Assembly: GCA_018648865.1 (NCBI GenBank)
Contig: JABGQH010000013.1
Span: 62,001-126,000, forward strand
Direction of reading: 5' to 3'
DNA: 64,000 nt
DNA from: Candidatus Peregrinibacteria bacterium
Lineage (GTDB): Bacteria; Patescibacteriota; Gracilibacteria; Peribacterales; Peribacteraceae
Made by a program: the position numbers and the translations under genes. The notes under the pieces are model-generated. The model did no database searches. It saw only the letters and a list, made by a program, of their open reading frames with translations, and was not told the DNA's origin. The first letter of the stretch is position 1; the number at the start of each line of letters is the position of its first letter. This document shows, in pieces, positions 8,542-18,042 of the stretch.

Positions 8542-8584
8542 GAGCACACCCTGAGTGAACGAAGTGAATCGAATGGGTGCGCTC
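8542..8584 (-). terminator. strong hairpin between flavodoxin and korA
   Basis: GAGCACACCC (8542-8551) pairs with GGGTGCGCTC (8575-8584) with one mismatch, around a loop containing GTGAACGAAGTGAATC. There is no long T-run on the minus strand, so it could be an attenuating/processing hairpin or a repeat element rather than a strict terminator. Confidence 0.5.
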
Positions 8585-8629
8585 CAGTGATTTTTATAGA
8601 TGAACGATTCATGAATAAAAGTGTACTAA

Positions 8630-9100
8630 TTAGCTCTCACTTATCAACTTAATAAGTTTTTCTCCCCATTTATTAATTCTTTCTTCTTGGCCCTGTGGCT
8701 CATTGATTATTGTAAGGGGTTGCCCAAGAACAGTACCATTATGAGACATAATAAACTTTCTTAGATGCTCGCTAGCTCTAGACGTAAAGTAATAGCGAGT
8801 GTCACCAAGTGAAACAATAGCGACAGGCTTTTGTTTTAAATCAACATTCTTACAATCCTTTTTTAAAAAAGAATCTAGATGAGGATTCAATTGTCCCTCT
8901 GCTCCACCTATATCCCACGTTCCCGATGCTAAAATTATTCTGTCTGCCTTCCCTAGATCTTTTACGCTGGCTTCTTCGCACCTGATTATATTAACAGTTG
9001 TATTTACTAAATTATCTCTTAGTAAATCTGCCAAAATAGAAACTACGTACTCAGTGTTACCACTGGTAGATGCGTAAAGGATAAGGAGGGATGAATCCAT
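8630..9100 (-). CDS. flavodoxin
   Basis: A 156-residue FMN electron carrier. The phosphate-binding loop is YASTSGNTEYV near residues 9-19; GTWDIGGAEGQLNP and SLGDTRYYFTSRASEHL match the two isoalloxazine-binding loops. It lies directly upstream of the korA-korB genes on the same strand, so it is the likely electron acceptor of that oxidoreductase in place of ferredoxin; this is inferred from position. A TACACT box 8 bases before the ATG suggests a leaderless start. Confidence 0.9.
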   Translation of the reverse strand: MDSSLLILYASTSGNTEYVVSILADLLRDNLVNTTVNIIRCEEASVKDLGKADRIILASGTWDIGGAEGQLNPHLDSFLKKDCKNVDLKQKPVAIVSLGDTRYYFTSRASEHLRKFIMSHNGTVLGQPLTIINEPQGQEERINKWGEKLIKLISES

Positions 9101-9144
9101 GTTGAAGTAGTGTACTGTTTCTACTTAAGAAGAGAAACCATTAA

Positions 9145-9173
9145 TTGCCGTATCTATAAGAATATAGTATAAT
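9145..9173 (+). promoter_or_regulatory. sigma70-type promoter upstream of the 9213 gene
   Basis: TTGCCG (9145-9150), 17-base spacer, perfect TATAAT (9168-9173), giving an untranslated leader of about 33 bases before ATG 9213. Confidence 0.6.
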
Positions 9174-9212
9174 ATATCTATTAATTAGCAATTTTAATCA
9201 GATCTATTTTGT

Positions 9213-9644
9213 ATGGATATACTAAAAATTCCATTTAAAAACATAGAAGCAATTCAAAATATTGCAGATGAGTGTTTTAATACACGAAATAGATTATTAC
9301 AAGAGATTGTTATAGTCGCAGGAATAGAGCCTCCTGCTGCAAACGTAGTACATTTTGAAAATGAAGTAATTTTTATAGAAAAACAATATTCAAAAGAGAA
9401 AGAGGCACAATTGGCACAAATGTATATAAAGAACCGCTTACAACTCTTTCTTATAAACGAGCTAATAAATACAAAAAATTCAAATGGTGATCTAGTTCTA
9501 TGTATTGATCATGTACGAGAAGTAACTTTTAGACTAAAAGAGTGGGCGATAGGAATGGGATTTAGTAAAAATATTGTAAATGCTTTTGATGAAGAAGAGA
9601 TATTCTCATCTGTATGGCAATTAATAGAATCTAAAACGAATTAA
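9213..9644 (+). CDS. hypothetical protein
   Basis: A 143-residue soluble, acidic, mostly helical protein with no signal peptide, membrane segment or recognisable motif. It has its own well-formed promoter. It stands alone between the flavodoxin gene (divergent) and the ATPase operon, separated from the latter by about 150 bases that contain another promoter. I do not recognise it. Confidence 0.6.
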   Translation: MDILKIPFKNIEAIQNIADECFNTRNRLLQEIVIVAGIEPPAANVVHFENEVIFIEKQYSKEKEAQLAQMYIKNRLQLFLINELINTKNSNGDLVLCIDHVREVTFRLKEWAIGMGFSKNIVNAFDEEEIFSSVWQLIESKTN

Positions 9645-9745
9645 TTTAGCTGATTAAAATAGTTAAATAAGGTTAGCTCAAAGAGGCATAGATTTTTGTT
9701 ATGTAAAAAAAAGAGGAAATATTTGGCAAATGCACCCCTAGACCC

Positions 9746-9774
9746 TTGATTTTTTCTTGTTCGCCAAGTAAAGT
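9746..9774 (+). promoter_or_regulatory. putative promoter of the V/A-ATPase operon
   Basis: TTGATT (9746-9751), 17-base spacer, TAAAGT (9769-9774), about 25 bases before the first operon start. The rpsF promoter at 63246 has the same -10 box and spacing. Confidence 0.55.
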
Positions 9775-9798
9775 CCGCGCGTTTTTCCACTATTGACT

Positions 9799-10185
9799 AT
9801 GAACGATAACTTTTCGGCTTCAAGCAGCTCCAAATCTGGAACAGCTACAGCTACAAGCGCATCATCCCCATTTGGTCAGATTACTTCCTTAGAAGTAAGT
9901 GAATCTGAGCGTGTAAAAAAAGAGATAGATGCAATGGAAGTAGAAGAAACTAAAACAATCAAATCACTACAAGATAAAGAGGAGCAAACCGAAAAAGAAA
10001 TGAGAGAAGTAGCCAAAGGTGAACTAAAAAAATATAGAGAAGACGAACTAAGCACAATAATTAAAAATGCAGAATCAGACGGAGGTTCAATTGAAGAAAA
10101 ACTAGAAAAGAAATACTCAGAGAAAGAAAAAGATGTAGTAAAAAATCTTTCTTCTAAGTTCCTTACTTATTCCTCATCTTCTTAA
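9799..10185 (+). CDS. V/A-ATPase peripheral stalk-like coiled-coil protein (subunit G/H type)
   Basis: A 128-residue protein at the head of the ATPase operon. The first ~30 residues are Ser/Ala/Thr-rich and low complexity; residues ~35-120 form one long charged coiled coil (runs such as KTIKSLQDKEEQTEKEMREV). Position and design match subunit H/G, which pairs with subunit E in the peripheral stalk; sequence identity to known H subunits is too weak to call by eye. The start is ATG 9799; a TTG two codons upstream is also in frame. Nine bases separate it from subunit I. Confidence 0.65.
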   Translation: MNDNFSASSSSKSGTATATSASSPFGQITSLEVSESERVKKEIDAMEVEETKTIKSLQDKEEQTEKEMREVAKGELKKYREDELSTIIKNAESDGGSIEEKLEKKYSEKEKDVVKNLSSKFLTYSSSS

Positions 10186-10194
10186 TAAATCGAT

Positions 10195-12129
10195 ATGGCA
10201 GTTGTTGAAATGCAAAAAGTGGCACTAATCGCTCATAAGTCTCTCCGAGAGGAGCTGCTTGATGCTTTGCATAAAGAAGGAGCTATAGAAATTTCTGAAA
10301 GAAAAGGAGTAATAAATGTAGATCACACAGAAGTAGCATTTAAATCTGCAGAACTACAATTTGCTATACAGACGCTAAAAAGCGTTGCTTCAAAAGAGAC
10401 AAAAGCTGCAATGGGTAAGCGCACAACAGAACAGGATACACTCCAAGCAGCTAGCCATACAGATGTTCGTGGAACTGTAGACGCACTTCATTTATTAGAA
10501 CAAAAGGACACAGAAGCAGAAAAGAGAATTCAAGAACTTATTTCTCTTAAAGAAGCGCTAGAGCCATGGGTACCTCTTTCACTATCACTTGATACACCTA
10601 CAGAATCTCTAACAACTGTTAGAGTTATGGGTAATATCCCACAGGAATCTTTTAAATCATTAGAAGAGTCTATTAATAACGAGATTCCTAAATCATCTTT
10701 GATGACTGTTAACACTATTGATGATGAATGCTTTGTTGCTATCAATATTTGGAAAGAAGATATCCAAAAATTTGAAGAAATAGCCACAAGTATTGGATGG
10801 ACAACTCAATTGTTACCATGCTTAAAAGGAACAGCTGCGAAACTATTAGAAGAAACAACAGTAGAAAAGAAAAAGCTAGAACACGTAATAAGAAAGAATC
10901 ATGAGGAACGCGTTAGACTTTCTGTAGAACTACCTAGTCTGCAAAAAGTTTCTACTTTTGTTAGATGGCTAAACGAAAAACAATCTGTAAGAGAAACAAT
11001 GAATGAAACTAGTAGTACATTCACACTACTGGGATGGATGCCAAAAAAACGAATCGCTTTACTAGAAAGTAGATTACAAAAAGTATCACCAGCGATTGCA
11101 TTACTTAAAGTTAAAGCAGATGAGGGAGAAGAAGCACCAGTACTACTAAAGAATTCAATATTAGTAACTCCATTTGAAAGTGTTACCAATCTATTTGGCC
11201 TACCTCTTTATGGTGAAGCTGATCCAACTAGGAATTTGTCCCCTTTCTTTATATTGTTTTTTGCACTCTGTTTAACAGATGCAGGATATGGGGCAATAAT
11301 TGCATTAGTTTTTGGTATTGTTCTATTTAAAATTAAAAAAAGACCAGAAGAAGCACAATTAATATGGCTCTTGTTCCTTTGTGGAATACTTACATTTATT
11401 GTTGGAATATTCTTTGGAGGATGGCTAGGCCTACAAGCAGAGAAACTACCAAGTATTTTTACAAAAGTTGGAGAAGACGGAACAATATTATTTAAAGGAC
11501 AAATATGGAATCTAAGCTCACAAGAAGGAATTGAATTCCTGCAAAACTTATCAATGGTTCTTGGTTTCATTCACTTGTTCCTAGGAATGTGGCTATCTGG
11601 AGTTCATAAATGGATTCACAAAAGAAAAGCAGCAGCATTCTGGCAAGATTTCACAAATCATATTCTTCTTGGAGCAGCAATTTTCTTTATCGCAGCACCA
11701 GAAGGCCTAAATCAAATTGCTACATATACTCTATATGCCGCACTTGTTCTAATGATATGGGGTAAAGGATATGGAAACGCTTGGTATATACGCCCAATAG
11801 TAGGTGCAATGGGACTACTATCATTCGCACTTGGACTACTTAGCAACTCACTAAGTTATTTAAGACTTCTTGCTCTTGGTCTTGTAACAGGAGCTTTGGC
11901 TCTTGCTGTAAACCAAGTAGCAGTAGAGTTTGGAAATCTATTCCCTATTTGGATAGCAATTCCACTAATAGTCGTTATATTTGTTGTTGGTCACACAGTT
12001 AGCATTGCACTGAATACGCTTGGTAGCTTTATTCACGCCGGTCGTCTTCAGTTCATTGAATACTTCTCACAATTTTTCGAAGGCGGAGGAAGATCATTTT
12101 CTCCTTTCCGCCGAACAACTACGCCTTAA
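10195..12129 (+). CDS. ntpI: V/A-type ATP synthase subunit I (a-subunit)
   Basis: Membrane stator subunit that forms the ion path against the K ring. About 330 N-terminal residues are cytoplasmic (MAVVEMQKVALIAHKSLREEL, the typical opening), followed by seven or eight hydrophobic helices beginning at the conserved FFALCLTDAGYGAIIALVFG. Later membrane helices include LSYLRLLALGLVTGALALAVN, with the conserved essential Arg in the SYLRLLALG motif, and VGHTVSIALNTLGSFIHAGRLQFIEYFSQFFEGGG. At 644 residues it is normal length. There is no Shine-Dalgarno, as in most of the operon. Confidence 0.95.
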   Translation: MAVVEMQKVALIAHKSLREELLDALHKEGAIEISERKGVINVDHTEVAFKSAELQFAIQTLKSVASKETKAAMGKRTTEQDTLQAASHTDVRGTVDALHLLEQKDTEAEKRIQELISLKEALEPWVPLSLSLDTPTESLTTVRVMGNIPQESFKSLEESINNEIPKSSLMTVNTIDDECFVAINIWKEDIQKFEEIATSIGWTTQLLPCLKGTAAKLLEETTVEKKKLEHVIRKNHEERVRLSVELPSLQKVSTFVRWLNEKQSVRETMNETSSTFTLLGWMPKKRIALLESRLQKVSPAIALLKVKADEGEEAPVLLKNSILVTPFESVTNLFGLPLYGEADPTRNLSPFFILFFALCLTDAGYGAIIALVFGIVLFKIKKRPEEAQLIWLLFLCGILTFIVGIFFGGWLGLQAEKLPSIFTKVGEDGTILFKGQIWNLSSQEGIEFLQNLSMVLGFIHLFLGMWLSGVHKWIHKRKAAAFWQDFTNHILLGAAIFFIAAPEGLNQIATYTLYAALVLMIWGKGYGNAWYIRPIVGAMGLLSFALGLLSNSLSYLRLLALGLVTGALALAVNQVAVEFGNLFPIWIAIPLIVVIFVVGHTVSIALNTLGSFIHAGRLQFIEYFSQFFEGGGRSFSPFRRTTTP

Positions 12130-12160
12130 TTTCTTATTTACCATCTTTCCATCTTCTACT

Positions 12161-12754
12161 ATGAAGTTCTCACTTCTATCAATATCTACCGCAGTACTAT
12201 TAGCACCAGTTGCTGTTATGGCTCAGGAGCCAGAAGCAATCGCAGAGGTCGCAAAAGTTGCAGACCCAATACAATGGGGACTAGCTCTAGCTTTCCTCGG
12301 AGCAGCATTCGCTACATTCATGGCATGTACAGGATCAGCTATGGGTGTTTCTATGACCGGTCAATCCGGTGCAGGTTTACTAACCGAAAAGCCAGAACTA
12401 GCAGGAAAAGTTATTACCTTACAGGTTCTTCCTGGTTCACAGGGTCTTTACGGAATGGTTATCTCCCTACTTTTCTTCTTTAGTTACGGACCAGTAATTT
12501 CAGGAGAAGTTCCTTTGTCTACTAGCCAAGGACTAGTGCTCTTCGCAGCATTCCTTCCAGTTGCATTCACATGTCTTACATCTTCACCTTATCAGGCAAA
12601 AGTATGTAGCGCTGGTATGCACATGATTGCAAAAGACGACAAGCTAACAGGTCGTGTTATTACAATGGCAGCTCTTGTAGAGACATACGCTCTTCTTGGG
12701 TTCCTAATTTCATTCTTCATGTTGAACTCATTCCGACCAGTTCTAATCGGATAA
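12161..12754 (+). CDS. ntpK: V/A-type ATP synthase subunit K (proteolipid ring), Na+-type ligands
   Basis: Rotor-ring proteolipid, 197 residues from ATG 12161. It opens with a signal-peptide-like segment (MKFSLLSISTAVLLAPVAVMAQE), followed by four transmembrane helices, a fused pair of hairpins as in Enterococcus hirae NtpK. The NtpK Na+ ligands L61, T64, Q65, Q110 and E139 correspond to L90, S93 (conservative), Q94, Q145 and E174 here; Tyr68 corresponds to Y97. Key segments are LPGSQGLYG, SSPYQAKV and ALVETYALLGF. Only the second hairpin carries the carboxylate. A longer in-frame reading starts inside the 3' end of subunit I and is rejected. Confidence 0.95.
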   Translation: MKFSLLSISTAVLLAPVAVMAQEPEAIAEVAKVADPIQWGLALAFLGAAFATFMACTGSAMGVSMTGQSGAGLLTEKPELAGKVITLQVLPGSQGLYGMVISLLFFFSYGPVISGEVPLSTSQGLVLFAAFLPVAFTCLTSSPYQAKVCSAGMHMIAKDDKLTGRVITMAALVETYALLGFLISFFMLNSFRPVLIG

Positions 12755-12791
12755 TCCTTTTAGACTATTCTCGGTATTAACCCCAGTAACT

Positions 12792-13346
12792 ATGCCACTA
12801 CAAGACATCCTCAATGCAATTTCTGCTCAAGCTGATAGCCAAATCAGTGAGACTCGCTCTGCTCATCAAAAAAATATTAGTGAACTAAGAGAAGCAAGTG
12901 AGAGAAGACTCGCTAAGAAAAAACAAGAACTGGCTACCCAGAAGGAAAAGAAGAAAATAAAGCTGAAAGCTAAAGCAGAAACTCATGCCGAAATGCATAA
13001 GAAAAATGTTTCTCTACGTAAAAAAAGAGAGCTACTAGATAAAGTTTATGTTGCAGCAACGGCAGAGATTTGCTCTCTACCAGATGACAAGATTGAAGAG
13101 CTAATTCGTAACTGTCTAAAGCAGATAGAAGGCAAAGGATCTTTGTATCCTTCAGAAAAACACGCAAGTCTTCTAAAGAAACTTGCTCCTTCTGAGCAGT
13201 TCTCTATAGAAAAACCTATTTCTGCTAAAGGAGGATTCCTTTTCACTTCTAGTGAAAAAGAACAGAACTTTACATTTGAACACCTGATTCAGGAATGGCT
13301 ACGACCTAGATCAGAAATTTCTATTTCAAAAGAGCTATTTATGTAA
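12792..13346 (+). CDS. ntpE: V/A-type ATP synthase subunit E
   Basis: Peripheral stalk subunit, 184 residues. The N-terminal ~90 residues are a long Lys/Glu-rich helix (SERRLAKKKQELATQKEKKK) and the C-terminal part is globular, ending GGFLFTSSEKEQNFTFEHLIQEW, close to the conserved GG.......i.vdnT...r....... pattern of the family. It lies between K and C in the standard order, 37 bases after K and 10 before C. Confidence 0.85.
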   Translation: MPLQDILNAISAQADSQISETRSAHQKNISELREASERRLAKKKQELATQKEKKKIKLKAKAETHAEMHKKNVSLRKKRELLDKVYVAATAEICSLPDDKIEELIRNCLKQIEGKGSLYPSEKHASLLKKLAPSEQFSIEKPISAKGGFLFTSSEKEQNFTFEHLIQEWLRPRSEISISKELFM

Positions 13347-13356
13347 ATAAGTATTT

Positions 13357-14364
13357 ATGAGCAATTATTCTTCTCTCATTGGCCAAGACTTTGCCTTCGC
13401 TCACGGACGAATTGGCACCCTTCAACAAAGGTTGCTTACTCAGTCCGATATTGACCGATTACTAGGAGCGCAAGGATCAAATATAGTAGAAGATATTTTT
13501 ACAGAGCTAAAAATAACAGATGGCATTGATCAAGGAATACATGATGGTGATGCTATTTTGTTGGCCATAGAGAAATGGATTAGAATTGAAGTAGAAGAAA
13601 TGACCCCAGAAAGTAAAAGAGACATATTCAACATTATTTGGATAGATGGTGATGCTCCACTGCTTTCTTTCTTACTAAAGAAATATCATTCATTTAATAG
13701 TGAGATCAGCTGCGAACCAGAAAGCGGAATCTCTGCTTTTTCTCCAGATAAGCTACGTCTTCTAGTAGAAGAAAACATTGCTTCTGATCTGCCTAATACT
13801 CTTGTCCAATTTGTACAGAAGATAAAAGGAATGAATAACCCTAGCCCAAAGAAAATTGATACAAGCGTTGCTATGTTTGTTGCTAGTGCAAAATCTAAAC
13901 TAGCCAAATCTAGCAAGAGTAAAGAAATCCTTAAATTCGTTCAACACAGCATAGATTTAAACAATATTCGTACTGCTCTTAGATTACTTAATGAGGAGGC
14001 AGAAAACCCAGAGTCTTTCTTGCTACCTGGAGGATTGGTACCTACCAAAACTCTTACGGAATCAAAGAAATCTATAGCATCTGCAGCACAACAATATGGT
14101 TTGTCTTATGATTTATCAGAAGCACTTTCAAAAGACGAACTAAACCTAAGTGATATAGAAAAGAAACTAATAGAGATAATGGCAAAAGACATCTCTAGTA
14201 TGTGGAACGTTCCTCTTTCTATAGAGCCAGTGTTCGCATTTGCCTCGATTGCGATTTTACAATTGAGACTAATGCGAATGATTTTAATTGGTAAAAGAAA
14301 CACTTTAAGCCCACAAGATATTAAAAAAGCTCTTCCTCCATTTTTGTCCGCATCTCACTACTAA
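13357..14364 (+). CDS. ntpC: V/A-type ATP synthase subunit C
   Basis: 335 residues, all helical, with no membrane segment; it is the socket linking the central stalk to the K ring. It begins with the family-like RIGTLQQRLLTQSDIDRLLG. Repeated three-helix units are suggested by HSIDLNNIRTALRLLNEE and the C-terminal IAILQLRLMRMILIGK, which parallels the typical ...E...LR.i..gk.......i. ending. Identity is modest and rests partly on operon position between E and F. Confidence 0.85.
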   Translation: MSNYSSLIGQDFAFAHGRIGTLQQRLLTQSDIDRLLGAQGSNIVEDIFTELKITDGIDQGIHDGDAILLAIEKWIRIEVEEMTPESKRDIFNIIWIDGDAPLLSFLLKKYHSFNSEISCEPESGISAFSPDKLRLLVEENIASDLPNTLVQFVQKIKGMNNPSPKKIDTSVAMFVASAKSKLAKSSKSKEILKFVQHSIDLNNIRTALRLLNEEAENPESFLLPGGLVPTKTLTESKKSIASAAQQYGLSYDLSEALSKDELNLSDIEKKLIEIMAKDISSMWNVPLSIEPVFAFASIAILQLRLMRMILIGKRNTLSPQDIKKALPPFLSASHY

Positions 14365-14369
14365 ACTTA

Positions 14370-14720
14370 ATGGAATACCGTATAGCAATCGTCGGCACAA
14401 AAGAAACAGTAGGAGGATTCGCTCTACTGGGTGTAGATATTGTTCCTGTAGAAACAGGTAAAGAAGCAGTAGAACAACTACACAGACTTAAAAAAGAGAT
14501 GACAGTCGATCCAAACGGGAAAGAAAGAAATACGTACGCAATCGTATTTATTACAGAGGATCTAACAAGTGAACTTTCACCAGATGATGAAAAGAAACTA
14601 ACACGAGGAGCATTGCCAGCATTTATTCCTATCCCTTCTCACAAGGGATCAACTGGCTATGGCCTCGGCCGACTAAAGAGAATAGTAGAAAGAGCAGTCG
14701 GCTCTGATATTTTGCAATAA
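14370..14720 (+). CDS. ntpF: V/A-type ATP synthase subunit F
   Basis: Small central-stalk subunit, 116 residues, Rossmann-like. It starts [27 protein letters not shown], matching the family opening (iavIGd.d.v.gF.l.Gi), and continues with [10 protein letters not shown] and [29 protein letters not shown], the usual P.ii.iPs..g..g.......i..avG end. It lies five bases after subunit C. Confidence 0.93.
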   Translation: MEYRIAIVGTKETVGGFALLGVDIVPVETGKEAVEQLHRLKKEMTVDPNGKERNTYAIVFITEDLTSELSPDDEKKLTRGALPAFIPIPSHKGSTGYGLGRLKRIVERAVGSDILQ

Positions 14721-14748
14721 TCTTCAATTATTTATTTCCATATATACC

Positions 14749-16551
14749 ATGTCTTCCCAGCCAATAATTACCAAAGTAGCCGGACCGCTAGTAGTAGCTA
14801 AAGGTATGAAAAACGCAAAAATGTACGAAGTTGTACGTGTCTCCAAAGAAAAGCTCATTGGAGAAGTTATTGAGCTTCATGGTGAAACTGCTTCTATTCA
14901 GGTTTATGAAGAGACATCTGGTATTGGACCAGGTGAACCAGTTGAACTAACAGGACAAACTCTTTCTGTAGACCTAGGGCCTGGATTGCTTACATCTTTC
15001 TATGATGGGATCCAAAGACCTCTAGAGCTAATTGAAAAAGTAGCAGAGAGTGCTTTTATTTCACGTGGAATTGAAGTTCCAGGACTAGATAGAGAAAAGA
15101 AATGGGACTTTAAAGCAGTAGCACAAGAAGGAGACCAAGTAATTGCAGGAGACATACTTGGAACAGTTCAAGAGACAACTCTAATTGATCACAAAGTTAT
15201 GCTTCCACCTCACATAACAGGTGGAAAAATAAAGAAGATACAATCAGGTTCATTCAATATTGAACAAACTGTTGCAGTAATAGAGACAGAAGACGGAGAT
15301 AAAGAAGTATGTATGCTTCAAAAATGGCCTATCCGTATTCCTAGACCATCTAAAGCTAAGAAATTCCCTAACGAACCACTGCAAACCGGAACACGTATTT
15401 TAGATACTCTATTCCCAATTGCACGTGGAGGAGCAGGAGCAATTCCTGGACCATTTGGATCAGGTAAAACAGTTACACAGCAAAGTCTTGCTAAGTACTG
15501 TGCAGCTCAAGTTATTGTATATATTGGATGTGGAGAACGTGGAAACGAGATGACAGAGGTTTTGAAAGAGTTCCCAACTCTTATTGATCCAAATAGTGGA
15601 GAACCTTTGATGAAACGAACAGTTCTAATTGCCAATACAAGTAACATGCCTGTAGCTGCTAGAGAAGCTAGCGTATACACAGGTATTACAATTGCAGAAT
15701 ACTACAGAGACATGGGATACGACGTAGCACTCATGGCTGACTCTACATCTAGATGGGCAGAAGCAATGAGAGAGATGTCAGGTCGTTTAGAAGAAATGCC
15801 AGGTGAAGAAGGTTACCCAGCTTACCTAGGATCAAGAACAGCAGGTTTCTACGAAAGAACAGGAATCGTTAGCTGCCTTGGTAAAGAGGACAGAACAGGG
15901 TCACTTACAGCAATTGGTGCTGTATCCCCTCCTGGTGGAGACTTCTCTGAGCCTGTTACTCAGAACACACTTCGTGTTACAAAAGTGTTCTGGGCACTAG
16001 ACGCTAAGCTTGCTTATAAAAGACATTTCCCAGCTATTAACTGGTTACAAAGTTACTCACTCTATCTAGATAATCTAGATAAGTACTACGCAACCGAGGT
16101 TGCAGAAGACTTCTGTGAAAAGAGAGACAAGATCCAGGCAATCCTTCAAGAGGAAAGTAAGTTAGAAGAAATCGTTCGTCTTGTTGGTACAGATGCCTTG
16201 TCTCCAAGAGAGCAACTAACAATGGAAATTGCTCGAATGGCAAGAGAAGACTTCCTCTACCAAAATGCTTTCGACAAAGTAGATGCTTACACATCTTTAA
16301 AGAAACAATACAAGTTGTTAGATGTAATGATTCACTTTATGGAAGAAGCAGAAAAAGTAATAGGGCAAGAAGACTTTGAGTTTAGTAGAGTAAGAGATCT
16401 GCCTGTAAAGGATGAAATCGCAAAAGCCAGTTTCATTCCAGAAGACGAGGTAGAAGAAAAGTACGCAGTTCTAAAAGAAACTATCTCTAACCAAATTGGA
16501 GCACTAAAAACTCAGAACACTTCTGTAAAAAAAGAAGAAGTTCAAATCTAA
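14749..16551 (+). CDS. ntpA: V/A-type ATP synthase subunit A (catalytic)
   Basis: Catalytic ATPase subunit, 600 residues. It has the N-terminal beta barrel, the non-homologous bulge region typical of A subunits (residues ~115-190), the Walker A loop [11 protein letters not shown] near residue 237, and the [11 protein letters not shown] motif with the catalytic Glu. Further motifs are [21 protein letters not shown] and [13 protein letters not shown]. Length and motifs are complete. With subunit B it forms the A3B3 head; coupling ion is discussed at subunit K. Confidence 0.97.
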   Translation: MSSQPIITKVAGPLVVAKGMKNAKMYEVVRVSKEKLIGEVIELHGETASIQVYEETSGIGPGEPVELTGQTLSVDLGPGLLTSFYDGIQRPLELIEKVAESAFISRGIEVPGLDREKKWDFKAVAQEGDQVIAGDILGTVQETTLIDHKVMLPPHITGGKIKKIQSGSFNIEQTVAVIETEDGDKEVCMLQKWPIRIPRPSKAKKFPNEPLQTGTRILDTLFPIARGGAGAIPGPFGSGKTVTQQSLAKYCAAQVIVYIGCGERGNEMTEVLKEFPTLIDPNSGEPLMKRTVLIANTSNMPVAAREASVYTGITIAEYYRDMGYDVALMADSTSRWAEAMREMSGRLEEMPGEEGYPAYLGSRTAGFYERTGIVSCLGKEDRTGSLTAIGAVSPPGGDFSEPVTQNTLRVTKVFWALDAKLAYKRHFPAINWLQSYSLYLDNLDKYYATEVAEDFCEKRDKIQAILQEESKLEEIVRLVGTDALSPREQLTMEIARMAREDFLYQNAFDKVDAYTSLKKQYKLLDVMIHFMEEAEKVIGQEDFEFSRVRDLPVKDEIAKASFIPEDEVEEKYAVLKETISNQIGALKTQNTSVKKEEVQI

Positions 16552-16590
16552 CCTTTAATTTATAATTTTAAATTTTACATTCCCTTAATT

Positions 16591-18021
16591 ATGTCCACCG
16601 CCTACAAGACTGTCACAGATATCTCCGGACCAATCCTGCTCGTAGAACAAGTAGAAAACGTCTCTTATGACGAACTCTGCGAAGTTGAGCTTATCTCTGG
16701 AGAAAAGCGTTTGGGTAAAGTTCTAGAAGCAAGAGAAGGAATGGCCGTTGTGCAGCTCTTTGAGAGCACACAAGGTATTACTACCGAAGGAACAAAAGTT
16801 CGTTTCCTTGGTAGAACATTCGAACTTGGAGTATCAGAAGATATGCTTGGACGTGTCTTTTCTGGATCTGGAAAACCTATCGATGACGGACCAGAAATAG
16901 TTGCCGAAAAGAAACTAGATATAAACGGAACTCCTATTAATCCATTTGCTCGTGAGTTCCCAGAAGACTTTATTCAAACAGGTATCTCTACAATCGACGT
17001 ACTTAATACTCTAGTGCGAGGACAAAAATTACCTATCTTCTCTGGAGCTGGACTTCCTCATTCTCAGCTAGCCGCAAAAATTGCTAGGCAAGCTAGAGTG
17101 TTAACAAAAGAAGAAGTAGAGACAGGTAAGGCAGCAGAAGCAAGTGAGGCAGGAACAGATGATAAGTTTGCTGTTGTGTTTGCAGCCATGGGAGTTACTT
17201 TCGAGGAGGCTCAATACTTTAAAACAGAATTTGAAAAAACAGGCGCTCTTTCCCGTGCTGTTCTGTTCCTAAACACTGCAGACAATCCAGTTGTAGAGCG
17301 TATTGCTACACCTCGTTTAGCTCTAACTGCTGCAGAATACTTAGCATTCGAAAAAGGATATCACGTGACAGTTATCATCACAGATATGACAAACTACTGT
17401 GAAGCCTTGCGAGAAGTTTCCGCAGCCCGAAAAGAAGTTCCAGGAAGACGTGGTTACCCAGGATATCTATACACTGATCTTGCAACACTTTACGAACGAG
17501 CAGGACGTATTAAAGGAAAAGAAGGTTCAATCACTCAGATTCCTATCTTAACAATGCCAGAGGATGATGTTACTCATCCTATTCCAGATCTAACTGGATA
17601 TATTACAGAGGGTCAGATTCGTTTAGATCGTGGTCTTCACCAAAAAGGAACTTTCCCACCTGTTATTCCTATGGGATCTTTGTCTCGTTTGAAAGGAAAA
17701 GCACAAGGAGAAGGTGTTACAAGAGAGGATCACAGTGGAATGGATGCTCAGCTAACTGCAGCATATGCTAGAGGAGTAGAGGTTAGAGAGTTGGCCGTTA
17801 TTCTTGGTGAGTCATCACTTAATGATACAGACAAAGCCTACTTAACGTTCGCAGATAGATTCGAAAAAGAATTTATCGCTCAAGGAGAAGAAGAAAACAG
17901 ATCAATCTTTGAATCACTAACAATTGGATGGAATCTACTAAGTGAACTACCTAAGAGTGAGCTAAAACGTGTAAAACAAGAGCACATTGATGCTTATCTA
18001 CCAGCAAAGAAGAGTGAATAG
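16591..18021 (+). CDS. ntpB: V/A-type ATP synthase subunit B (regulatory)
   Basis: Non-catalytic head subunit, 476 residues. Family motifs include [35 protein letters not shown], and in place of a Walker A loop the degenerate segment [20 protein letters not shown]. Also visible are [20 protein letters not shown] and [21 protein letters not shown]. Length is normal. It lies 39 bases after subunit A. Confidence 0.97.
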   Translation: MSTAYKTVTDISGPILLVEQVENVSYDELCEVELISGEKRLGKVLEAREGMAVVQLFESTQGITTEGTKVRFLGRTFELGVSEDMLGRVFSGSGKPIDDGPEIVAEKKLDINGTPINPFAREFPEDFIQTGISTIDVLNTLVRGQKLPIFSGAGLPHSQLAAKIARQARVLTKEEVETGKAAEASEAGTDDKFAVVFAAMGVTFEEAQYFKTEFEKTGALSRAVLFLNTADNPVVERIATPRLALTAAEYLAFEKGYHVTVIITDMTNYCEALREVSAARKEVPGRRGYPGYLYTDLATLYERAGRIKGKEGSITQIPILTMPEDDVTHPIPDLTGYITEGQIRLDRGLHQKGTFPPVIPMGSLSRLKGKAQGEGVTREDHSGMDAQLTAAYARGVEVRELAVILGESSLNDTDKAYLTFADRFEKEFIAQGEEENRSIFESLTIGWNLLSELPKSELKRVKQEHIDAYLPAKKSE

Positions 18022-18042
18022 TCGCCAGTTTAATTAATTATT

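Noticed and set aside
8521-8547. Upstream ATG of korA
   Set aside because: It falls in a strong hairpin and adds nine residues with no family match; MNRISIKVTG at 8520 is the natural start.
12020-12160. Long version of subunit K
   Set aside because: The extra frame overlaps the end of subunit I and precedes a clear signal-peptide start at 12161.
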